18,260 bases of DNA, taken from contig JAFPNP010000115.1 of NCBI GenBank assembly GCA_017411125.1, forward strand, positions 1 to 18,260, given 5' to 3'. The position numbers were made by a program, and so were the translations under genes. The notes beneath the pieces were generated by a model. It worked only from the letters and a program-made list of their open reading frames with translations. It did no database searches and was not told where the DNA came from. Each line of letters begins with the position of its first letter. Positions within the stretch are counted from its first letter, which is position 1. Below are positions 1 to 7,250 of the stretch, piece after piece. The DNA comes from Kiritimatiellia bacterium (GTDB taxonomy: Bacteria > Verrucomicrobiota > Kiritimatiellia > RFP12 > UBA1067).

Positions 1-1
1 C

Positions 2-319
2 TCGCAGGGATTCCTGATGTCTTCGCCGACGGACTTTACGGTTGATGGACGGCCTTTCCACGCACTTGAAATATCCAGCGGCGGGAATCCGCCGGCAACT
101 CTCGTCTATACGTTCTTCAACCAGAATGGCGTGCGCACGGCTTCGCATCTGCGCCGCATTTTCCTGGACACTTGGGACCGCTCCGTCCACGGGCGGATAG
201 ACAGGTGGGTGATGGTCACGGTACATGCGTCTGCGCTGCAAGGCTTCTCCCTTGCGCGTCCGTCAGACCGTTCGGAACTTGAGCGTTTTCTGCACTTGAT
301 AGGGGAGATGCTGCAATGA
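2..319 (+). CDS. EpsI/DUF3485-like exosortase-associated protein, C-terminal part
   Basis: The reading frame is open to the left edge, so 105 C-terminal residues are seen and the true start lies outside; the internal ATG at 17 is unlikely to be the start. The segment from about residue 30 on, with LVYTFFNQNG, then TASHLRR, FLDTWDRS and GRIDRWVMVTV, matches the C-terminal half of the EpsI (DUF3485) family as I know it: a hydrophobic strand, an aromatic-rich turn, then a GRxDxxxVxV strand. EpsI proteins accompany exosortases, either fused to them or beside them, and are linked to exopolysaccharide export and PEP-CTERM protein sorting at the cell envelope; their biochemical role is not settled. 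The stop overlaps the next start by ATGA, so the two genes are probably translationally coupled. The exosortase itself would be expected to the left, outside the window. Family assignment is from pattern memory. Confidence 0.6.
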   Translation, partial: SQGFLMSSPTDFTVDGRPFHALEISSGGNPPATLVYTFFNQNGVRTASHLRRIFLDTWDRSVHGRIDRWVMVTVHASALQGFSLARPSDRSELERFLHLIGEMLQ

Positions 320-2229
320 CTGCGTTCTTTTCGGAGTTTCACGGGCTGTTCGGGAAAACGGCTCCGTATTGGGGCCTCTTTATCGCGGCGTTCCTGATTG
401 GATACGTGCTTACGCCGGTTTTCCGCGAGGTGATGCGCGCTTGCGGGATGGTGGATGTGCCGTCCGCCCGCCGGATCAACAAGGTCCCGACGCCGCGCGG
501 CGGAGGCGTGGCGGTGTTCCTTGCAGTGTCGATTTCGATTGCGGCGTACATGTTGCTTTCGAACGAACCGCTGCTGCCCAATCTCCCGAACGCGGTCGCG
601 TGGCGCATGATGGTTCTTTCCGGAGCGCTGGTGGCTGTGGGGCTGGTGGACGACAAGTTCGGCATTCCGCCTCTCGCAAAACTGGCTGGGCAGGTGGTCG
701 TCGCGCTTGGCGCGTTCTTCTGGTGCGGCGCAGGATTTCGATCCGTCGCGATGCTTGCGGGAATGCCCGCCTCGCTCGATTGCGTTCTGACGGTGCTGTG
801 GATCATAGGCGCGATAAACGCATTCAACCTGATTGACGGACTTGATGGACTGGCCGCTGGTCTCGCCCTCATAGCCGCTGTCGGCATGGGCGGTGCGCTG
901 GCGTTCATTGGTTCGCCGCAGTCGATGCTGGTATACTGCGCGTTCGCGGGCGCGTGCCTCGCGTTCCTTCGGTACAATTTCAATCCGGCGAGCGTGTTCC
1001 TCGGCGACTCCGGCTCGATGTACATCGGCTTCGTTCTCTCCACGCTGCCGCTTCTGATGAAGAGCGGCGACTCTCTTTTCGTGTCGCTCGGCGTGCCGCT
1101 GCTCACGATGGGCGTGCCGATCTTCGACACCTCGCTCGCAATCGTCCGCCGCTCCATCCGTGCGGCGCTCTCGCGCGAAGAGAAAGGGAAGGACGAAGGC
1201 AACTCCCATGTGATGCAGCCGGACACCGACCACCTGCATCACCGCATCCTCCGTCAGTTCGCCTCCCAAAAGAAGGCCGCGTTCGCTTTATATGGACTGG
1301 CCGCGTTCTTCGTCGCGGTGGGAATCGGCGCGCTCGCCTTGCGGGACCGCGCCGCAGGGCTTTTCATAATCGCGTTCGTCGTGGCCGTAGTGATCGTGGT
1401 TCGCGACATGAAGCGCGTCGAACTCTGGGATGCGGGGCGTCTGCTGAACGCGGTGGTGCGTGATCGGGACGTTAAGGTGCGCCGCAGGAACGCCCTGCTC
1501 TCCACGCCGTTCTACGTCGCGTCCGACGTGTTGCTGCTCGTATTCGCCTGGTTTTTCGCCTCCATCGCGCTTTCCCTGAAGGTCACGCCGCATGCCATCC
1601 ACTCGCGGATGCCGCTCGTCGTCGTGCCGGTGTTTTTTGCGCTCGTCTTGTGCCGCGCCTACACGACAGTGTGGGGACGCGCCCGCATATCCAACTTCCT
1701 GCGTCTTGGCGCCGCCGTCGCGGCAGGAATGCTTGTCTCCGACGCCGCTGTCATTATAATGCACTACCCTCACGCCCACATGGCGGCGTTCACCTGCCTT
1801 TATTCGCTTGCCGCATTCGTCGCCCTGGTGTCTGTGCGACTGGCCAGACCGATCGTGCGCGATCTATTTTACCTCATCGACCGTTCTCGGCAGATGTCCG
1901 AGCCGTCGACAAGCCGCATCCTCGTGTACGGCGCCGGCATCCGCTACGATGCGTTTCGCCGCGAACTCGTGCGGGGCGCGTCGCGCAACAGCCGCGTGAT
2001 AGTCGGCATTCTCGACGATGACATCCTGCTGCGCGGGCACTACATCGGCGGCATCCGCGTGTGCGGAACGCTCGCAAATGCGAAACGTGTGGCGCGAGAA
2101 CTGAAAGCCGATGCCGCAGTGATCGCCTGCCAGCTCACTCCGACGCGCCTCAGGATCGCGCAGCGGCAGTTCGAGTCCGTCGGACTCAAAGTATCTTTGT
2201 GGAGTTGTGAAGAAAAGGAAATATCGTAA
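316..2229 (+). CDS. Polyprenyl-phosphate sugar-1-phosphate transferase fused to FlaA1/CapD-like membrane-Rossmann module
   Basis: The 637-residue membrane protein starts at the ATG of an ATGA overlap, with the Shine-Dalgarno sequence aggggag eight bases upstream. Residues 15 to about 360 form a WecA/TagO-type phosphotransferase: VDD at 111-113, the NAFNLIDGLDGLAAG loop at 168-182, FLGDSGS at 228-234, PIFDTS at 268-273 and the cytoplasmic HLHHR motif at 306-310. This family moves a sugar-1-phosphate (often GlcNAc-1-P) from a UDP-sugar to undecaprenyl phosphate, the first step of exopolysaccharide or O-antigen synthesis. Ordinary members stop near residue 350. Here about 270 residues follow: several more membrane segments (about 395-510), then a Rossmann-like domain with ILVYGAG at 535-541 and VGILDDD at 563-569. 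That part resembles the N-terminal half of FlaA1/CapD or of polyprenyl glycosylphosphotransferases, without any following dehydratase or transferase domain. The EpsI-like neighbour supports a polysaccharide role. The nucleotide bound by the extra domain is unknown. Confidence 0.85.
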   Translation: MTAFFSEFHGLFGKTAPYWGLFIAAFLIGYVLTPVFREVMRACGMVDVPSARRINKVPTPRGGGVAVFLAVSISIAAYMLLSNEPLLPNLPNAVAWRMMVLSGALVAVGLVDDKFGIPPLAKLAGQVVVALGAFFWCGAGFRSVAMLAGMPASLDCVLTVLWIIGAINAFNLIDGLDGLAAGLALIAAVGMGGALAFIGSPQSMLVYCAFAGACLAFLRYNFNPASVFLGDSGSMYIGFVLSTLPLLMKSGDSLFVSLGVPLLTMGVPIFDTSLAIVRRSIRAALSREEKGKDEGNSHVMQPDTDHLHHRILRQFASQKKAAFALYGLAAFFVAVGIGALALRDRAAGLFIIAFVVAVVIVVRDMKRVELWDAGRLLNAVVRDRDVKVRRRNALLSTPFYVASDVLLLVFAWFFASIALSLKVTPHAIHSRMPLVVVPVFFALVLCRAYTTVWGRARISNFLRLGAAVAAGMLVSDAAVIIMHYPHAHMAAFTCLYSLAAFVALVSVRLARPIVRDLFYLIDRSRQMSEPSTSRILVYGAGIRYDAFRRELVRGASRNSRVIVGILDDDILLRGHYIGGIRVCGTLANAKRVARELKADAAVIACQLTPTRLRIAQRQFESVGLKVSLWSCEEKEIS

Positions 2230-2230
2230 A

Positions 2231-3532
2231 ATGGCGAAATTCGACCGTGAAGAAGTATTGAAATTCCATCAGGGCGGCAAGGTGGCCGTGACGCTGCCCA
2301 AGCCCCTCGAGACAAAAGACGACCTGTGCCTCGCCTACACGCCGGGCGTGGCGCATGCGGTAAAGGAGATCGCGCAAAATCCCGCGAGCGTGTTCGACTG
2401 CACCGCGAAGGCGAATCTCGTGGCCGTGGTTTCGGACGGCACGGCCATACTCGGCCTCGGCGACCTCGGCGCCGCCGCTTCGATCCCCGTAATGGAAGGG
2501 AAAGCCGTGCTGTTCAAGTCGTTCGGCGACGTGGACGCCTGGCCCGTGCCTCTTGCGCACTGCAGACGCGACGGGCTTGATGTCGGCAAGACGGATCCGG
2601 AACGCGTGATCGCCGCCGTCATGGCGCTCTCGCCGCAGTACGGAGGCGTGAATCTCGAAGACATCGCCGCACCAGCCTGCTTCGAAATCGAAGACCGCCT
2701 CGACGCTGCGCTCGACATCCCCGTGTTCCACGACGACCAGTGGGGCACCGCCGTCATTGCTCTCTCCGGCGTGATGAACTATGCCGCGCTCGCCGGCAAG
2801 GAACTGTCCGGACTCAAAGTCGTGATGAACGGCGCAGGAGCGGCCGGAATCCGTATCTGCGAAATGTGCAAGGCGGCAGGTGTCGAGGATGTCACAATGT
2901 GCGACTCCAAGGGCGTCATATCCACTTCGCGCACCGACCTCAATCCCTACAAGGCTCGCCACGCCGTGGAAACCAGCGCCAAGACCTTGCAGGAGGCGAT
3001 ACGCGGTGCGGACGTGTTCATCGGGGTGTCCGCCGCAAACGTGCTCACGGGCGCGGACGTGCAGGCCATGGGCGAGTTCCCCGCGATCTTCGCGATGGCG
3101 AACCCCGACCCGGAAATAGATCCGGCCGTGGCGGCGGAAGCGCTGAAAGGTCGCCGCTTCGTGATGGTAACGGGTCGCAGCGACTATCCAAACCAGATAA
3201 ACAACGTGCTGGGCTTCCCTTATCTTTTCCGCGGCGCGCTCGACGTGCGCGCGCGGACGATCAACAAGGAGATGAAGGTCGCCGCCGCGCACGCTCTCGC
3301 CGCTCTTGCCCGACAGGACGTCCCGGACGAGGTAAAGGCGCTCTATCCAAACGAGACGCTCGAGTTCGGCACGGGCTACATCATTCCGAAGCCGTTCGAC
3401 CGCCGCCTGTTCGTCGAAGTGAGCTATGCCGTAGCCGAAGCCGCCGTGAAGACCGGCGTCGCGCAAAAGCCAGTAGACCTCGCCGCCTACCGCGCCGATC
3501 TGGAAAGACGCAACGCCGCGCGCGCCCGCTAG
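2231..3532 (+). CDS. Malic enzyme, short NAD(P)-dependent form
   Basis: This 433-residue cytoplasmic enzyme decarboxylates malate oxidatively to pyruvate and CO2 with reduction of NAD(P). I chose the ATG at 2231 because gaaaaggaa lies 10-17 bases upstream and residue 4 onward aligns with the family start; an in-frame ATG at 2207 would overlap the previous gene. Visible motifs are YTPGV (36-40) with the catalytic Tyr, GKAVLFKSFGDVDAWP (90-105) with the catalytic Lys, the metal-binding stretch NLEDIAAPACFEIE (141-154), HDDQWGTA (167-174), the dinucleotide loop NGAGAAG (190-196), FAMANPDPE (287-295) and TGRSDYPNQINN (314-325). Length fits the single-module bacterial enzymes; the phosphotransacetylase-like tail of MaeB is absent. 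Cofactor preference cannot be read safely. It begins one base after the preceding membrane-protein stop, so it is probably co-transcribed despite an unrelated role. A hairpin lies just after the stop. Confidence 0.93.
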   Translation: MAKFDREEVLKFHQGGKVAVTLPKPLETKDDLCLAYTPGVAHAVKEIAQNPASVFDCTAKANLVAVVSDGTAILGLGDLGAAASIPVMEGKAVLFKSFGDVDAWPVPLAHCRRDGLDVGKTDPERVIAAVMALSPQYGGVNLEDIAAPACFEIEDRLDAALDIPVFHDDQWGTAVIALSGVMNYAALAGKELSGLKVVMNGAGAAGIRICEMCKAAGVEDVTMCDSKGVISTSRTDLNPYKARHAVETSAKTLQEAIRGADVFIGVSAANVLTGADVQAMGEFPAIFAMANPDPEIDPAVAAEALKGRRFVMVTGRSDYPNQINNVLGFPYLFRGALDVRARTINKEMKVAAAHALAALARQDVPDEVKALYPNETLEFGTGYIIPKPFDRRLFVEVSYAVAEAAVKTGVAQKPVDLAAYRADLERRNAARAR

Positions 3533-3548
3533 AGTGCGCTGCTTGCGC

Positions 3549-3598
3549 ACGAAACGAAAAGCCGGATTCCTGCGTCCCACTCGCACGAATCCGGCTTT
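3549..3598 (-). terminator. Intrinsic terminator, 12-bp stem
   Basis: The arms aaagccggattc (3558-3569) and gaatccggcttt (3587-3598) are perfectly complementary with a 17-nt loop. Read on the minus strand the stem is followed by ttttcgttt, a reasonable U-rich tail, so it best terminates the leftward RNA candidate. Read on the plus strand it lies 25 bases after the malic enzyme stop but has only three T's before a second small hairpin (ccgcc/ggcgg, 3600-3613), so it may serve both directions with unequal strength. Confidence 0.75.
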
Positions 3599-3819
3599 GC
3601 CGCCTTTCGGCGGGATGGCGCGCGTTTGCCGCGCACCGAAAACACACCGATCGTCCGTCCTGCCATCGCCTCGTCGCCTCGTCCGAACCCTCGTCTGTCA
3701 GCAGATGAGCCGTAATTAGTTTATTACGCGGTCGGCCGCTAACGCCTTGGAAAAGACACGACATTTCTCTCGGCTTCCGAAGAGCCGCCGGTCGTCCCGA
3801 CACCTCCCCTTGAATTTCT
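3551..3819 (-). ncRNA. Candidate structured non-coding RNA (about 270 nt), family unknown
   Basis: Between a minus-strand promoter (-10 at 3826-3831) and a minus-strand intrinsic terminator lies sequence with no convincing reading frame but many hairpins. Seen on the minus strand: CGGCT-loop-AGCCG near 3770-3790; a perfect CGTAAT/ATTACG stem with a 6-nt loop (3710-3727); TCATCTG paired with CAGACGA with one mismatch (3692-3709); GATGGC pairing with GCCATC across about 45 nt and enclosing a GCGCG/CGCGC hairpin (about 3614-3670); then CCGCC/GGCGG (3600-3613) directly before the terminator. A promoter-structured body-terminator layout is what a stand-alone ncRNA looks like. I could not match it to RNase P RNA, tmRNA or SRP RNA: none of their conserved cores (GAGGAAAGUCC, a CCA-ending acceptor with ALAA tag, GGUCAGGUCCGGAAGG) is visible. 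A divergent 6S RNA is possible but unproven. Confidence 0.45.
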
Positions 3820-3825
3820 GACGCC

Positions 3826-3859
3826 AGTATATCACACTTGCGCCGTCCGCGCAAGCATG
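3826..3859 (-). promoter_or_regulatory. Promoter for the leftward ncRNA candidate
   Basis: On the minus strand there is TATACT at 3831-3826, preceded by TGa (extended -10), with TTGCGC 17 bases further upstream as a weak -35. A transcript would begin near 3819. The -10 matches the sigma-70 consensus at five of six positions; the -35 matches at three. Confidence 0.5.
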
Positions 3860-3960
3860 AATTTCAGGAATTCGCCGCCGATTTCAAAGATGCGGCGCAC
3901 GTCACCTAAATATGACAAATCGCCATGCGTCCTTTTGCAAATGCCAAGGCGTCTTTCATA

Positions 3961-3969
3961 TGGTATACT
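3961..3969 (+). promoter_or_regulatory. Extended -10 promoter, predicted leaderless start for the oxidoreductase
   Basis: TGG followed by TATACT (3964-3969) forms an extended -10 element; no -35 is recognisable at 16-18 bases upstream. The expected transcription start, about seven bases downstream, falls on the A of the ATG at 3976. No Shine-Dalgarno sequence precedes that ATG, which fits leaderless translation. It is divergent to the ncRNA promoter about 130 bp away. Confidence 0.5.
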
Positions 3970-3975
3970 TGTTTC

Positions 3976-5286
3976 ATGAAGACGCAATCTTTATCTCGAA
4001 GGAAGTTTCTGAAGCATGCGGCGGGTGCCGTCGCATTGCCTTTCTTTGTTCCCGCGTCCGCGCTTGGGCGCGACGGGACGGTCGCCCCGTCAAACCGCAT
4101 CGTCATGGCCGGAATCGGCCTTGGCGGGCGCGGCCAGGGCGTGCTGCGCACATGGGATCTGCCGGACAAGGAAGTCCAGTTCGTCGCCGTCTGCGACGTG
4201 TGGAACGCGCGCCGCGAACAAGTGAAAGCCATCGTCGACGCCCATTACGGCAACAAGGATTGCGCAACCTACATCGACATGCGCGAACTGCTGGCGCGCA
4301 AGGACATCGACGTGATCCACACCGCCACCGGCGACCGCTGGCACGCCGGCGTCTCGATCGCCGCCATGAAGGCAGGTAAGGACGTCTACACGGAAAAACC
4401 CGCTTCCATGACGGTGCGCGAAGGGCAGATGGTCGTGGCGGCCGCCCGCAAGTACGGGCGCGTCTACCAGGCCGGCATGCAGCGACTGAGCGAGCCGAAC
4501 TTCGTCGTGTGCAACGAACTGCTGCGCCTTGGACGCCTTGGAGAAGTCAAGAAGGTCTATGCGCACCTCGCCCCGTCGTCATGGGCCGGCGTAAACCTGC
4601 ACCGCGACTGGATGCCGGCCCAGCCGCTTCCGCCGCGCGAAGTGGTGGATTGGGACGCATGGCTCGGCCCGTGTGCGTGGAGGCCGTACAACGAAAAATA
4701 CCTGCGCCACGGATGGAGCCGTGACCACGACCTCTACACCGGGATAATCGGCGAGTGGGGTTCGCACACTTACGCGCAGTGCCACGACGCGCTCGGCGCG
4801 GAGGGAACTTCGCCCGTGTTCTACCAGTGCATGCACAAGAATGTGCCGAACGGAATGGTGATGCGTTTCGCCAACGGCGTCGAGATGATATCCGCAAAAG
4901 GCGGATGGCACGGCACGTGCGGCGTCCGGTACGAAGGCTCGGAGGGATGGGTGTCGTGCGCGGACGGTTACTCGCTTCCCGAGGTGTCCCGCCCTTCTTT
5001 GCTCGCGGACTACCAGAAAATCCTCGCCGACTACTGCGTGCGTACTGGCTATACAGGCCAGAACCACATGCGCCAGTTCCTCAATTCCGTCAAGACGCGC
5101 GCCAAGACGATCGCCAACCCGGTGATGATGCACCGTTCCATGACCTCCGTCCACTGCGCCAACATCGCCCAGTGGCTCGGACGCGACATGACGTGGGATC
5201 CGGCGAAGGAAGAGTTCGTAAACGACCCGGAGGCCAACCGCATGCTTTCGCGCACGCCTCGCCCCGGATGGGAAATCAATATCTGA
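3976..5286 (+). CDS. Gfo/Idh/MocA-family oxidoreductase with Tat signal
   Basis: I chose the ATG at 3976 (436 residues) because the protein then opens with a canonical twin-arginine signal, SRRKFLK at 7-13, a hydrophobic stretch (about 14-30) and an Ala-rich cleavage region; an upstream in-frame ATG at 3925 would bury the signal. The Rossmann NAD(P)-binding loop is GIGLGGRGQG (46-55). TEKPA at 139-143 holds the family's conserved Lys, and GEWGSHTYAQCHDAL (259-273) carries the His expected in the sugar-binding half. The family oxidises or isomerises sugars and cyclitols with tightly bound NAD(P), and Tat export suits a protein folded with its cofactor before secretion. The DUF1080 gene 32 bases downstream suggests the pair acts on glycosides by C3 oxidation and cleavage of the 3-keto-sugar outside the cytoplasm; the exact substrate cannot be told. 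Confidence 0.88.
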   Translation: MKTQSLSRRKFLKHAAGAVALPFFVPASALGRDGTVAPSNRIVMAGIGLGGRGQGVLRTWDLPDKEVQFVAVCDVWNARREQVKAIVDAHYGNKDCATYIDMRELLARKDIDVIHTATGDRWHAGVSIAAMKAGKDVYTEKPASMTVREGQMVVAAARKYGRVYQAGMQRLSEPNFVVCNELLRLGRLGEVKKVYAHLAPSSWAGVNLHRDWMPAQPLPPREVVDWDAWLGPCAWRPYNEKYLRHGWSRDHDLYTGIIGEWGSHTYAQCHDALGAEGTSPVFYQCMHKNVPNGMVMRFANGVEMISAKGGWHGTCGVRYEGSEGWVSCADGYSLPEVSRPSLLADYQKILADYCVRTGYTGQNHMRQFLNSVKTRAKTIANPVMMHRSMTSVHCANIAQWLGRDMTWDPAKEEFVNDPEANRMLSRTPRPGWEINI

Positions 5287-5304
5287 CCGCAGCACGGTGA
5301 ACGT

Positions 5305-5310
5305 AAAGGA
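5305..5310 (+). promoter_or_regulatory. Shine-Dalgarno site fixing a GTG start
   Basis: aaagga lies eight bases before the GTG at 5319 but twenty before the next in-frame ATG at 5331, so the GTG is the better start of the DUF1080 gene. Confidence 0.65.
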
Positions 5311-5318
5311 GTGTTGAA

Positions 5319-7166
5319 GTGAACTTGAAGATGATTTGCGCAATCGTCGCGGTCCTTGCGACGTCAGCCGCCTCCAATGCGGCCACGCTGAAAAACCCGT
5401 CCTTCAGGATGACGGAAGCCGAACTGATTGCCGTGCTCGAAGAGAACGGCTTGAACGACAAGGTTACGGCATGCCAGGAACTTTCCCACGCAGGGACGAA
5501 AGCCGCAGTGCCGCATCTTGCTGCGCATCTTTCGGACGAAGCCGATCCGGCCTTGTTCCACGCCGCGCTCTTCGCGCTGGAGAACATCCCCGGCCCGGAG
5601 TCCGAGGCCGCGCTCGCCGCTGGCATGGCGCGTTGTCCTAGGCGCGCCGCCGCAATCGAGGCGTCGCTGCGCCGGCGCAAAGAGTCCGTGCCGAAAGAAT
5701 ACGTCGGCGCGGACGCCGTCCTGACCGCGTTTCCTCCGAAAAGCGCAGTCCAGAAAGGCGATCTCGCGGTCGTTCCATCGCTCGTCGATACCGCCGTTTC
5801 TGGAACCGGCTTCGACGCCGTCCTCGCCCGCCGCCACCTCGTCGGATTCCCCGACGACGGCATCGTGGAACGGCTTCTCGCTTTTGCAGAGGGTTCGGAC
5901 GCGAAAAAGGCGCAGCTCGCCGTAAGCGTGCTCGGCACGCGCCGTGCCTCCGCTGCGTTCTCGCGCATCGTCGCGCTGGCGCGCTCTACGAAAAACGACG
6001 ACTTGCGCGAAGAAACATTCAAGGCTCTTGCAACTATGTGCGGGCCGAAGGATATTCCGCAGCTTGTAGGCTTGCTGAAGCAGTTTCCGAACGAAGAGCG
6101 TCTTTCCGGCACGATCGTACGCGTGGCATCGCAGGCGTTCGAAACGGACAAGTCGCCGATAACCGTAGTCAAGGCAGAATACGGTTTCTTCGGCAACGGC
6201 AAAAATGCCAATCGCCGCGTGGTGGACGTTCTCGAAATGGTGCGCTCCCTCTTGTCGGCAGGCGCGCGCTCCATAATGGCGAGCAACCGCTTGTCGGGAC
6301 AGGGCGGCTTCCCCTACGACCCTGCGCCGGGAGTGCGCAAGGAACTCCGCCTCGCCTACCGCGTAGGCGACGGGCCGGAGATGACGGCATACGTGCAGGA
6401 AAGCGAAGAGATTTGCCTCACGGAGACAAAGCTTGCCGAGGCGACGGCGAAACCGCTGATCGCCGCCGCGCTGGCGGCGACGGGCGACGAGAAAGCCGCC
6501 CTCGTGCGCATCGTCGGGGCGCTCGACAGGCGCGGCGCGGTGCAAGGAGCGGAACAGATTCTGTTCCAGCCGATCTTCAACGGACGCGATTTGGCGGGAT
6601 GGAGCCAGAAGGACGGATTCTTCACCGTGCGCGACGGCGTGATCGTTGGCGAGTCCACGGCGGCTAAACCGTGCAGGCCGAACCACCATCTCGTATACGT
6701 CGCCGAAGAACTTTCCGACTTCGAGCTGCGGGCCGAATTCCGCCTCTCGAAAAACGCGAACAGCGGCATACAGCTGCGCTGTGCCCCGCAGCTGACAGGC
6801 GACAACGGCTACCAGGCCGACATGAACGGAGACGGCAGCATCGTCGGATTCGTGTACCATCCCAGACAGCATCTTGTAGGCCAGCGCGGCGCGGACGTGG
6901 CGATCGACGCCGCCGGGAAAAAACAAGTCGTGCGTTTTGCGGACGGAACCTCGCTTCAAGGCCTGTACCGGATCGGACAATGGAACGAGATGAAAGTGAA
7001 GGTCGAAGGGCGTTCCATCACGGTTTGGATAAACGGCGTGCGCACTGCGTCAGTCACGGATGCGCGGACTGCGTTCTTGCCGGAAAAGGGCTGCATCGCC
7101 CTCCAGCTGCACCAGGGCCCGCAGATGAAGGTCGAGTATCGGAACCTGCGCGTGAGGAAATTGTAA
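5319..7166 (+). CDS. Secreted HEAT-repeat / DUF3395-like / DUF1080 (3-keto-disaccharide hydrolase type) protein
   Basis: This 615-residue protein starts at GTG. It has an N-terminal signal-like segment (1-22, with cleavage likely after SNAA). Residues about 30-280 are helical, Ala/Leu-rich HEAT-like repeats. Residues about 281-368 (AEYGFFGNG, then VVDVLEMV, PGVRKELRLAYRVGDG) resemble the small beta domain called DUF3395, known from DnaJ-C11 and from PVC secreted proteins; this match is from memory. Residues about 415-615 are a DUF1080 concanavalin-like domain with LFQPIFNGRDLAGW at 415-428, FELRAEFRLS (468-477), NSGIQLR (481-487) and the terminal IALQLHQGPQMKVEYRNLRVRKL region (593-615). DUF1080 proteins cleave 3-keto-glycosides in characterised cases, which fits the upstream oxidoreductase. 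The helical part may be a docking module. It is probably extracytoplasmic and co-transcribed with the oxidoreductase. No terminator was seen after the stop. Confidence 0.85.
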   Translation: MNLKMICAIVAVLATSAASNAATLKNPSFRMTEAELIAVLEENGLNDKVTACQELSHAGTKAAVPHLAAHLSDEADPALFHAALFALENIPGPESEAALAAGMARCPRRAAAIEASLRRRKESVPKEYVGADAVLTAFPPKSAVQKGDLAVVPSLVDTAVSGTGFDAVLARRHLVGFPDDGIVERLLAFAEGSDAKKAQLAVSVLGTRRASAAFSRIVALARSTKNDDLREETFKALATMCGPKDIPQLVGLLKQFPNEERLSGTIVRVASQAFETDKSPITVVKAEYGFFGNGKNANRRVVDVLEMVRSLLSAGARSIMASNRLSGQGGFPYDPAPGVRKELRLAYRVGDGPEMTAYVQESEEICLTETKLAEATAKPLIAAALAATGDEKAALVRIVGALDRRGAVQGAEQILFQPIFNGRDLAGWSQKDGFFTVRDGVIVGESTAAKPCRPNHHLVYVAEELSDFELRAEFRLSKNANSGIQLRCAPQLTGDNGYQADMNGDGSIVGFVYHPRQHLVGQRGADVAIDAAGKKQVVRFADGTSLQGLYRIGQWNEMKVKVEGRSITVWINGVRTASVTDARTAFLPEKGCIALQLHQGPQMKVEYRNLRVRKL

Positions 7167-7183
7167 AAATCTTCATCTTACCG

Positions 7184-7213
7184 TTGCCTAACAGGGCTTC
7201 CGTGTGAGATAAT
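7184..7213 (+). promoter_or_regulatory. Promoter of the ferredoxin gene
   Basis: TTGCCT (7184-7189), an 18-base spacer and GATAAT (7208-7213) preceded by TGa give a good sigma-70-type extended promoter. Transcription would begin near 7220, leaving a leader of about 30 nt with aaggag at 7236-7241. Confidence 0.6.
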
Positions 7214-7250
7214 AGACGCCGTCACCAACTCTAAGAAGGAGAACTGAAAA

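Noticed and set aside
106..1269. Long minus-strand open frame of 387 codons opposite the polyprenyl-phosphate transferase
   Set aside because: Its composition is Arg/His/Glu-rich with no family pattern, and it lies opposite a gene with complete motifs; such frames are common in GC-rich DNA.
2186..3586. 466-codon minus-strand frame opposite the malic enzyme
   Set aside because: Antisense shadow of a gene with all catalytic motifs; no Shine-Dalgarno site and no recognisable domain.
3551..3819. RNase P RNA, tmRNA or SRP RNA in the structured gap
   Set aside because: The conserved core sequences of these RNAs are not seen on either strand; the RNA is left unnamed.
3381..3854. 157-codon minus-strand frame across the ncRNA candidate
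   Set aside because: It runs through the terminator and into the malic enzyme gene, is Arg-rich, and lacks a plausible start; RNA hairpins explain the region better.
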